64,000 nucleotides of DNA from Dactylorhiza incarnata (lineage: Eukaryota; Streptophyta; Magnoliopsida; Asparagales; Orchidaceae), in NCBI GenBank assembly GCA_033032865.1, contig JAWHQI010000040.1, positions 5,315,001-5,379,000 on the forward strand, read 5' to 3'. The position numbers were made by a program, and so were the translations under genes. Under the pieces are notes generated by a model. It was not told where the DNA came from. It worked only from the letters and a program-made list of their open reading frames with translations, and did not search any database. Positions 33,716 through 42,892 of this stretch are shown here, in pieces (the first letter of the stretch is position 1; each line of letters opens with the position of its first letter).

Positions 33716-35810
33716 TGTAACACCTCACCTACAATGACTATATAATATAGGTCCGACCGGGACCCCACACCATATAAATTGCCACAACTTTAGCATTAAA
33801 AAGTGATATAGAAACTTCCCAACTCAAAACTTAGAAAAAACACAACGGTAACATTAAAGGACACAAGAGTTGTCCACATCTACCTAAGAGTACCACGACC
33901 TTAATGCTTTACAAAACCCATGCTCAAGTCATCAACCACATCACAAAACTATCCAAAAGATATTTAACATTTCTATGCTACCTCGGCATGCAAGCCGGAA
34001 CAAAATAAATAGCACATAAAAAACATGAAAACAGCAGGAGGTACACTTCATGAGGCTTAGGACTTTTTGGCCGGTGAGCTGGGTCCAACCTGCGATCCTT
34101 TCCCTACATCCAATACAAAAAGAGCAGTATAACGAGGGTCAGCTTTGGCTGACCAACAACGATATAACAACACCCCTCCTCCCGGCCGTCCTAGCGGACC
34201 CCGGGGAACTACATCACCCTGCAAGTCAACACTTCGTATGCAAATGTAATAAACAATAACAACGTAAAAATAGTAGGTATGAGTGTCACAAGCATCATCC
34301 ACGTTTCTATGTTGGGCAATTAACGTAAGGGGCCTAAGAATGCAGCATGTATGCAAACTTGAATTTCACCCAAGGCACCCTATGGCGTGTATGCTTCTAA
34401 CATAACAACACACATCATCATTTGACAACATTCAAAGGGTACTCGTCGTTTCCCCAGGGCGTGCAAGCCCAAGGCTAAGAACTCCACTGAGACCTCACCC
34501 CTTACATGGCTCATAATGCCAACGGGCGCATCAGCATACTTGTTGTCGCCACCATCACCAAACCAAACAACCGATGCTAAGAACTCTCGTCGAGACCCCA
34601 CCCGCACATGAACCACAATGCCATCAGGCTTGTCCATCAACACAGACGTTCTCGTCAGTTATCACAAAAGGGGACTTGTCTTGCCGGGACACTCGACACA
34701 TGAATCCAAGCATTCACGGGCTAGCCAGCCGACCACAAAGACAAAGCCACGCCTTCACCTACAAGCGACATCACAAGCCATTCACCACGCACAAATCATC
34801 CCGCCCAAAACCAATCATACATTCTCAAATGAAACATAAAGGGCATCACATATGACGTTTTCACCGCAATCGGATTTCTAGCAAAAAATCCCTAAAATGC
34901 ACGTTAAGCAACATCACTGAATCGGACAACCGGTCGCGATTTTGGCTTCACCCACAATGCCTAATCCGCTAACGGAGCGGATCTCTGATGCAAAATCATG
35001 TCGGGGACGAACTCAATCAACCCGATGGTTCTTCTTGAACCAAGGCGACCCAAATCCCTCTCATTTGAGAGATCCGGTGCCAAAATTTCAGAAAAGAGAA
35101 AGGCAAAATAAGAGATACCATGCACACATCCTAAAACTGGGAGGAGAGATGTCGTTACCCTAAGAGTTCTCTTCCTCTCCATGGATCGGTTGAAAGGCAC
35201 GGATAGAAACGAGCGCATTTGAGTCCTCTCCACGGATCTGGTTTCGGATCGGCGAACGGAGCTCCGGTGCTCCAACAATGGCGGATCTAGCCCTTCTTCT
35301 TCCTCCAAACCCTCCTCCTTTCCTTAGCCTCCAAAAGCACAAAAGACTTAGTGCAATGAGCATAGAACTCCTCTGTCCTATTTAGGATCTTATGACGCAC
35401 TTATTTGAGCCTTTGGATCGAGATATAAGGAGATCAGACGACCAAAAATCGCTACTTACGGATCTGGTTCCATAAGCTAGCGTCGGCACTAGCGCTACCG
35501 CCTGCGCTAGCCACTCGACGAAAACACATTCGATGATAACATCTCGACATCCCGACGAACTGCACCACTCGACGAAACCTATCGCCAGCGCTAGCGCTAC
35601 CGCCCGCGCTAGCCTCTCGACGAACTCCCTTCGACGAAGCCGTCTCGACAAATCCAACTCGACGTAACCGTCGAAACCACTAGTCTATTAGACGGGGCAG
35701 CTAACGCCTACGCTAGCACCTAGCACCGACGCTAGCTCCCAGGTACAGAAAAGCCTGTACTAGCCTTAGGCATTCCAGCCTCTGCGATCAATAAAACTTG
35801 GTGTGTTACA
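33716..35810 (-). repeat. Element A 5' LTR
   Basis: A 2095-bp unbroken LTR opening TGTAACACC and closing TGTTACA. It retains the single GCCAG site where Copia-1 struck the other copy. The word cluster is at 35475-35735 and the TATA-like CCTAAATAGG at 35387-35378 (minus). Confidence 0.93.
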
Positions 35811-35815
35811 TTAGC
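35811..35815. repeat. Right target-site duplication of element A (TTAGC)
   Basis: Four of five bases match 1025-1029. Confidence 0.7.
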
Positions 35816-36142
35816 AACATTTGAAATGGAATCAAACTCCGGAAGCTGTTGTATATTAGGTTTGTTGACTTTTTCTGCACTGAGAAGGCTGCAACCTATA
35901 GTTTTACAAAGAGGTTATTATTATATGATTTCATTGAATAGTGTTCAAATAAAATTGCAGAATGGCTTCTTACGTTTATTTAATTTATCTGCATCCAGAT
36001 TAAGTATTTTATGGCGGCTCCTTTTCATTGCATTTAATGGTGGCTTTATCATAGGCCCTGATGTCCAAAAAAGGAAAACAAGATTATAGCATGCATTATA
36101 GCCAGAGAGAACTCAGACTATAAGATCTCGAAGGAGAATGAT
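35816..36142. other. Short unassigned flank
   Basis: Host sequence to the right of element A. I see no feature in it. Confidence 0.5.
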
Positions 36143-39100
36143 GTGGATCAAGCAAGAGGATATTACCTATCCGCAGTTCACAAAGAGTGTTGTAGGCTCT
36201 TTTTCTTGGTATCGTCCTTGACATTTTGCTTGAGCTGCCCATCAGATCGGGCCCGAAACTGGTTCATCCCCAATACCCGCATGACTCGCACCCAGTACAA
36301 GAAATGGTTGGCCAGCCTCTTCTAAGATGTTTGATCACTAGTCGCCGATTTCACATGGGAGTGCTCTGCTGGACTGGTCAGCAAGTAATTGAGCAGCTCC
36401 TTCTCCACTTGGGAAAATGGCTCCCCTGTAGATGGGGTGGGGACGCTGGCCGCCAACATCTGATTCAAACTAGGCAACTGTTGATCGACCATGAATGGCG
36501 GGCGCAAACCAATCTCGTTGACAACGTACGTGCTGGACACAGCAGGTTCCTCCACCGTCGTGATGACCGCAGAAGAGGCTGATTCATTTGAATTTGGGCT
36601 GGTCGGAGATACAGCTGGAACTGATGGTTCAGCCAACGACGACGGCGGAATGTTGAGAGAGCCTGGATCGCAGTGCAGGTGGGCCGCCTCAGAATGCGAT
36701 TACAAATGGGAATGATGACCTGGTAGTGCCGATGTGGTTGATGCCACGCGCTTCTTGATGCATGCAAGATACTCCCAACAATTATGGATCTCCTTGTGCG
36801 TCATCTCGAGCAGATCCTCACGATGGGAAGCAATGCGAGCATACGCGGGGGCGACCACCTTGGTCCAATGAATATTTTCGGCATGCCCGACATCAATCTC
36901 TTGCTGAACCAATCGATCAATGGTATCGTTCGATGATCCTTCAATGAGTCCTTCGGGCGAAGATTGCAGATCCGATGCACGGGGTTGACGTGAACTGTGA
37001 TTGGCGTCGATTGCCAATGTGATGATTTGAGTTGTAGTTGTCATCACAGTCTCTTCCAACTGCATAATGTTGAAACTGGCAATAGGGGGCAACCACAATG
37101 GAGCAATCATTGACGCGGCTTGATTCAGGGCAGCAATGATGCTGCGTTTGGGCGCTGCTCATTGAATGGGCAATCTGAATCGGTCCTGGGCAACCATATC
37201 CTCCAGGTGCTGTTTCAGGACCTGTTCTGATTTCGGCTGAATGAACCGTTTGAAAGCGAAATTGGTGTCACGCAAAGCCGAGACAAGAACAGACCAGATT
37301 TGATGCAATTGTGGAATATGCAAGGATTCAATGAGGAAATCCTTCAGAACATGGAGTTTATCGGGCTAGAGAAACTTGAGAGCAATCGTTCAAAGTAAGC
37401 GACGCTCCAAGGGGTTGATCATTGGTGAAGTGCTCATGACAGCTTCCCAGAGATTAAGCCCTTGTAATGCCGACTGACGTTCATTGCCCAATGTGTTGAG
37501 ACTGCGAGATTTCTTATGGTGACTCGATGAAGAGTTGCGCTCATGCGATGTTGGTCCTGGTTTGTGGCGCTTGCGATTGGACTGAATGGAATGGGGGGCG
37601 TTGCTGACTTTGACGCCAGATTCAGATCCAATCAACAGATCGACATCGTCGGCATGGTTTAGATCACCATCGTCCTGCTGTGCAACATCATTTTCTTCAA
37701 CGATGCAATAATCATCGTGAGCTCGCTGAACAGCAGCATCGACAACATCAAGGATATCGTGCACAATCGCATCGAACGTGTGACTCAACCAAATTGCATT
37801 ATCGACTATTGATTCTGCGACCATTCCAAGCGATTCCAATTTCCCTGCAGGAATTTTGAGTAGCTGAGGAAGGGATTGTCCAAACGCTGTCGTCAATCCA
37901 AATTCGTCGTCACAATCATCAATCGAGAGATGCAATAGATGATACATCGTCGACAGAGACATAGGTGAGGGAGTGATACCATCGATCAAAAACAGTGCGA
38001 GATACTGAGTGAGAAGATATGCATCCTAGTGATTGACAAATACGCCCAACGAGGATCAAATTGGAGTTTGTCTCGAAAGTTAATTTGAGCAACAACGACA
38101 TGGAGAAGCAAGTTACCTCCTTCCATGGTTATGGTCTCCGGGCAAATGGCTCGTTCATGGCGCCACAAGTTTTCGTTCTTCCCCGATCCACAATGCAGAC
38201 TCGAACGAAAGAAGCGATCCACGACGATAGTCGACGCGGATGTTGGCGGCGTTAAGCAATTTCTGATGTGCTTTTTCTGCATCTCGTGGCAAGCGAGAAG
38301 TTTTCTCGTCACAATGCGCTTGGATGAGGGCACATCATTCTCGATTTCCCACTTTTCAATGCGATCTAACAATGTATCCAATTCAGCCTCAATGATGGAT
38401 CCTTCCCGCATTGGAGCTTGCCCAGTGCCTACAATAATTTCGTCCATGACAGCCATGAATTGTTCGTGCCGAGCACGATCCGTGCTGTTCGAATTGTCTT
38501 GGTACCTCGTGATCAGATGATGATTGTCGAGGAGAACAATGATGTTCTCGAACTCTTCCAGCCATTTCCTATCATCGCATCACTTGTCCAAGTACATGAT
38601 GAGCAGCAAAGTATCAATACTGTAAGCGTTGTACTGTTTCAGCAAACCCCGACCAACAGATCGATGTTCTGCATTGCCCATCGTGGTTGTGAATTGATGC
38701 GAGTGGATTTTTTGGCGCTCGCTCATGACGGAGTGCGAGTCAACATGGGCGAATTTCCTGTCGTTGAACTCATCCGTCAATTTCATGCGTCTCGACACAT
38801 TGTGATGATGGTCTGCCGAGAGATGAGTCCCGTTGATGCCGCCTTCCATTCGGTTGAAGAACAGAAGTTGGCGAGCAATGCAGTCATTTACTATGCCTGT
38901 CAACGTTTATTTCGCTAGACCGAGAGTGCCATTGTACCCGTTGCAATACTGAAAAATGAAGGAAAATCGGGAAACACTGTCGGATCCTGAGGCGACGATG
39001 ATTGCCCGAGTGCGGCATCCCAAGTGCGCATTTCCAAATACCACAACACGTGACCACGATATAGCGCGGCTTGATGCATGTATCGAGTCATTCGGTCATA

Positions 39101-39395
39101 ACGAATCACCTTGGCATCAACACTGCCGGAACGGGACGTGTACAAGTTGTATGCCATTTGAACAAGACCGACGTCATGCGCACTCTGTTCGAACAACTAC
39201 ACGGGATAGTTATGGACGATGGGCGCTGGGATCAACTTCTCGGCTTTGACCTCATCCATGACATGGAACGTGGTACCACAACCGCCTGAGCTCTTCGACT
39301 TCTTGCAAATGCAGCGGTGTCGATGCAATCGATGATTCGCGGGGCACTGAATTGCTTGCGGAGAAGAAAGCCGACATTGTTGCAAGACATGCATG
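36143..39395 (-). pseudogene. Gene X, main part: decayed coding region, not recognised
   Basis: A chain of minus-strand frames covers nearly the whole stretch with few stops: 39449-39197, 39196-38915, 38903-38580, 38456-37986, 37989-37390, 37110-36700 and 36636-36322. Joins are single stops or small shifts (for example the 38456 frame continues upstream through about 38575 without a stop). Visible are a Cys-rich segment near the right end (C-x2-C, then a GGCG with His), long helical stretches, an acidic patch and a basic SHHKKSRS-type patch near 37530, and a Ser/Pro-rich tail. I cannot assign a family. Base use (many CGA, GATG words) differs from the AT-rich flanks. It could be an old host gene, a DNA-transposon gene or an integrated viral gene; nothing here decides. 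Confidence 0.55.
39391..39395. repeat. Left target-site duplication of the solo LTR (GCATG)
   Basis: Pairs with GCCTG at 40466-40470 (four of five bases). Confidence 0.7.
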
Positions 39396-40465
39396 TGTTG
39401 GAGTTTCTGAGGTGATCTCAAAGCAATCAATAGTTAGTCTTGCTGCCAACGCAATATGAGCCTATAAGGTCGCACATAAAAGCGTTTGGAGAAATTGGAG
39501 AAAGGATTGTGTTGGCCTTACTCATATTGGATATGAGTGGAGGACCAATCCTGTGACTGCTTGGAATTAAGATGGGAATGTCTCAACGGGAAATCGTTTA
39601 AAGGGTTTAAACGAACGGATTTACACTAGATAATTCGGCTAAAGGCATTAACCGAATTCGGCTAAAGAGTTTAGACGAATTCGGCTAATGGCATTAACCG
39701 AATTCGGCTAAAGGGTTTAGACGAATTCGGCTAATGGCAGATTTGACTAAAGGGTTTAGCCGAATTCGGTCAGTTCGACGAAAGGGTTTCGCCGAATTTA
39801 TATAGCCGAATTCATATAGACGAATTCGTCGAAATGGTTTCGCCGAATTCGGTTATAGTGATTAGTCGAATTCGATTAGTGTGATTAGTCGAATTCGGCG
39901 ATTGTAAATCTGGACAGATTTTCTGTTTTTCCCTCTGGTCTGCGGATAGCCGATTTTATGTCTTGCTTATAAAAGGAACGTGATTAGGGCTTCGAAAGAG
40001 ACGGTTTTTGGATCGAGCCTTTTCGCGAGAGAGAAACGACGGAAGTGTTCTGATCATTCTCGTTCCGTCCGCCGATCGTCTTTCCGCCGCCGCTTGTCGC
40101 CGCCGTCAGTCGCCGCCTCCCCTGGATCGGATCTAGCAGTCTGTGGGGACGTTGAGAGCTTCCTTCTCCGACCTAGTTCTTGTACGACAAGAAGCTAGGG
40201 TTCTTCATCGCTTGTGTGGACTTCTGTAGAGGGATCGATCTATTTCGATCCTTGAAGAACTCAAAGCAGATTTCGGATTTCTCTTGGAGCACCTTGGTTG
40301 AGTGTTGACTCAATCCCGCAAAGGTACCTTGTATTTCAATTTGCTTATTCTCTTGAATCATGAAAAACCGCAAGATCCGTTGATCTCTTTTTGGGTTGTT
40401 CTTGTCATTTCCGCTGCGCATATTCGATATGTAATCCCTTATGAAGGGGTATAGAAAACCCAACA
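39396..40465 (+). repeat. Solo LTR of a Copia element related to Copia-1
   Basis: It is 1070 bp, opens TGTTGGAGTT and closes AAAACCCAACA, with a near-perfect 5-bp duplication and no internal region, so it is the product of LTR-LTR recombination. Its ends resemble the Copia-1 LTR (shared TGCCAACGC-ATATGAGCCT region and GTCGCACATAA near the start, TTTCCGCTGCGC near the end). The middle differs: an array of TTCGGCTAAA/TTTAGCCGAA words (39631-39905) followed by TATA box CTTATAAAAGG (39966-39976). It interrupts gene X. Confidence 0.9.
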
Positions 40466-40470
40466 GCCTG
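40466..40470. repeat. Right target-site duplication of the solo LTR (GCCTG)
   Basis: Matches 39391-39395 except for one base. Confidence 0.7.
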
Positions 40471-40780
40471 CACCTGCTGTCACGTTGACGCCATACTGCC
40501 ATTCCGGATCGATCAAGAACAACAGTTTCAGCAGATACGCATTCAGTTCGGGCGCTTGCTCCACAGTGGCACATGCTGATCGATTCGGATAGGAGGGCGC
40601 ATGCCATCCTCGACCAGTTTCAGTTGGATCTTGATCCAATCATCCTGAATCTTGTTCAACGTGCCAGATTGCTTGCCACAAGCGCATGGCTCACTAGCGG
40701 GGTGGTCGAATGCTGATGAATAGAATGGAGGCATTTGGGTCAGAATCGATTCCGGCGGAATTTCAGGGCAGCGGCGGAGG
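40471..40780 (-). pseudogene. Gene X, middle part
   Basis: The frame from 40780 leftward includes MPPFYSSAFDHPASEPCACG and IQDDWIKIQLKLVEDGMRPP, shifts once near 40550, then continues with LNAYLLKLLFLIDPEWQYGV up to the solo LTR. It is open upstream as well and continues beyond element D at 53036. A CACG/CAAGHC-type cysteine pair on each side of element D could form a zinc site. Family not recognised. Confidence 0.55.
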
Positions 40781-40785
40781 ATGGT
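40781..40785. repeat. Left target-site duplication of element D (ATGGT)
   Basis: Pairs with ATAGT at 53031-53035 (four of five bases). The gene X frame reads on across the joined site. Confidence 0.8.
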
Positions 40786-41567
40786 TGTACAACCCCGATA
40801 TTCGCCAGGTAAGGAAATCGAGCGAGACGGGAGTGGCGAGATTCAGACCTCGCCGAGATCGGCCCCCAGCCGACGAGACCTCGGCAGACCACCGAAACGG
40901 GCCAGCGTGGTCCTCGCGAGGCGACCCTTCAGCAGGGTTCTCGCAAGGCGACCCTCAGAAAGAGACGCCGCAGGCAGTATTTGCGAGAGGACCCGCGAGA
41001 GCTCCTTCAGCAGGGTTCTCGCAAGGCGATCCCCTGGAAGAGGTGTCGCAGACAGGACCTGCGAGAAGGCCTGCGAGAGCTCCAATAGTAAGGTCCTCGC
41101 AATCCCTTATCCATAAATCATTAGGGTCAACTTACCCTTTTACCCTTGGTGGTCTGCCCTTAGCCTCTCCAAATAGCGGAGCTTGGCTGTTAGCAGACCC
41201 ATTTGGGGTGCGGATAGTAAAATCCAAAGGCGGAATCCTGTTATTTGCAGACCAAATCAGAAAATCTATAAATAGGACCTTAAGGGCACCTTTGGAGAGG
41301 ATCTGATTTTCAGCTTCCCTCTCCTCAGGCTTTCTTTGGATAGCATTTCCAGAGCTCTCCAAGGTGCCCGAGTCTCAGCTTTGGCTTGGGAGGGGAAGCG
41401 CTCAACGATCTTCCGGGTTAGTGGAGGGACCTCCTCGCTGCGACTAAGGTCTTAGTCAATTTCTTAATCTTCCGTCTACCCTCCTCGAGGGATCAGTAAG
41501 GGTTAGCCGCCCCTCATCTTGGTGAGGGCCCCGAGCTCTACGAGAGACCGAGAAATCGGTTTCAACA
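40786..41567 (+). repeat. Element D 5' LTR with promoter
   Basis: It opens TGTACAACCCC and closes GGTTTCAACA. Words with GCGAG/CTCGC, including the perfect palindrome CCTCGCGAGG, fill about 40801-41105, followed by TATA box CTATAAATAGG at 41266-41275. Confidence 0.95.
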
Positions 41568-41590
41568 TTTTGGTGCGGTGAGCGTGGAGC

Positions 41591-42892
41591 GTGGCTGGTT
41601 CAAGAAAGTTCCAGAGAAGGGTTATGGCGGGAGATGAGGAGCAGGGCGAGGAGTTCGGCGAGACTCCTCAGGAGGCGATGGCCAGGATGCTCGCGGATTT
41701 CAGAAAGGAGGTGCTCGACACCTTGGGGTTCACGGTCACAGCTCTGCGAAGTGAGTTTGCGACCCCAACACCTCAGGCGACCCCTCCCCCAACAACGATT
41801 GGCGAGAATGCCCCGGGGGGAAGGGCTGGAAAGGAAGTTGCCGTTGGATCAGGACAGGACAGGGAAGGGCGAGTGTTGTTCGCCAGTCCGGCAAGCCCGA
41901 GGCCGGCGAGCCTTGTCCCAGCGAGCGCGGCGCAGGCGAGCGCGCGCCAGGAGGATGCGGCGACGGTCGGGATGGTTCAGGCGAGCGCGGCTCTCGCGAG
42001 TGCAGTCCCGGCAAGCTCAAGTCTAGCGAGAGAGCTGGGGGGGCGAGTGGAGCCGGAAAAGGTGACAGGAGGGGGAAGCCCCTTTTGCGAGCTGGTGCTT
42101 TCCGCACCCGTCCCAGGGGGGTTCGGAGAGTGGGACCGGGTGTACTATAACGGTAGGGATGACCCCGTACAGCACCTGCAGAGCTTCGAAGACTCGGTCT
42201 CCATCAGGCCGATGTCAGATGCCTTCAAGTGTCGGCTCTTTGCCGTCACCCTCAAGGAGAAGGCCAGACACTGGTTCCATCAACTCCCCGCAGGATCAAT
42301 CTACGCGTTCGAGGACTTGTGCCGAAGTTTTTTGTTGAGGTTCTCGACCTCGAAAAAGAGGAAGAAGGACGCTGATTCCCTCTTCGCAGTAAAGCAGGAG
42401 CCCAGGGAGTCACTGGCTCAATATGCCGACAGGTTTCAGGAGGAAGTACAGCTCACTCAGGAGATGCCTGGGTTTGCACTCCAGCTCGCCTTCACGGTCG
42501 GGTTAAAAGAAAGTTTCATCAAGATGGCGCTGAAGAGGAAAGCCCCCGTCTCCTATGAAGAACTGATGGAGAGGGTGTCAGAGGAAGTTGCGAGTGAAGA
42601 AGCCAACCCGGAGCTCACCAAGAGGCTAGCAAAGCTCAGTGAGCCGGAGGTGAGACAGCAGGAGGTCAGGAGAAGAGAAGAGCCCCGGGCCCCGGAGGAG
42701 GGATGGAGGCCGCAAGGTGGAGGAATGCAAGGACAGGGAAGGGGTTACGACCCAGGAAGGGGTAACCGTTTCGAAGGTCAATGGAGACCCCCCCAGTTGG
42801 GGTGGAGGCAGGGTCCGATGCAGATGCCTCCCCCACCTCAACAGGCCATGGAAATTGGTCGGGGAGAGGAAGAGGAAGGAGAGGAGAGGTAG
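41591..42892 (+). CDS. Element D gag
   Basis: This 433-residue protein forms the particle shell. It starts 23 bases after the LTR (MAGSRKFQRRVMAGDEEQGE; Met 13 is an alternative start). Residues about 175-330 hold the retrotransposon gag core: YYNGRDDPVQHLQSFEDSVS, FAVTLKEKARHWFHQLP, FEDLCRSFLLRFSTSKKRKK and LAQYADRFQEEV. The C-terminus is rich in Arg, Gly, Pro and Gln. Its last 112 bases overlap the pol frame, and no zinc knuckle lies in this frame; a CHHC-type knuckle is at the start of pol. A frameshift between gag and pol is therefore either programmed or a mutation. Confidence 0.92.
   Translation: MAGSRKFQRRVMAGDEEQGEEFGETPQEAMARMLADFRKEVLDTLGFTVTALRSEFATPTPQATPPPTTIGENAPGGRAGKEVAVGSGQDREGRVLFASPASPRPASLVPASAAQASARQEDAATVGMVQASAALASAVPASSSLARELGGRVEPEKVTGGGSPFCELVLSAPVPGGFGEWDRVYYNGRDDPVQHLQSFEDSVSIRPMSDAFKCRLFAVTLKEKARHWFHQLPAGSIYAFEDLCRSFLLRFSTSKKRKKDADSLFAVKQEPRESLAQYADRFQEEVQLTQEMPGFALQLAFTVGLKESFIKMALKRKAPVSYEELMERVSEEVASEEANPELTKRLAKLSEPEVRQQEVRRREEPRAPEEGWRPQGGGMQGQGRGYDPGRGNRFEGQWRPPQLGWRQGPMQMPPPPQQAMEIGRGEEEEGEER

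Larger units (their letters stand above)
1030..35810 (-). mobile_element. Element A: Ty3/Gypsy retrotransposon, Tekay-like chromovirus, carrying nested insertions
   Basis: The element is bounded by two LTRs. The left one is 1030-2043 plus 10187-11269, about 2097 bp once the Copia insertion is removed. The right one is 33716-35810, 2095 bp. Gene order on the minus strand is gag (right), protease, RT, RNase H, integrase, chromodomain-like tail (left). All reading frames are broken, and a sampled stretch of the LTR pair differs at roughly one base in ten, so the copy is old and dead. It hosts Copia-1 in its 3' LTR and element B in its gag. Superfamily is certain from gene order; the Tekay-like lineage rests on the integrase and chromodomain style. 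Confidence 0.93.

Noticed and set aside
36143..39395. Bacterial or fungal contamination for gene X
   Set aside because: It is interrupted by plant LTR elements with target duplications that read across the gene X frame, so it is part of this genome.
39396..40465. Host promoter with TATA box for a gene to the right
   Set aside because: The TG...CA ends, 5-bp duplication and similarity to Copia-1 LTR ends show it is a solo LTR.
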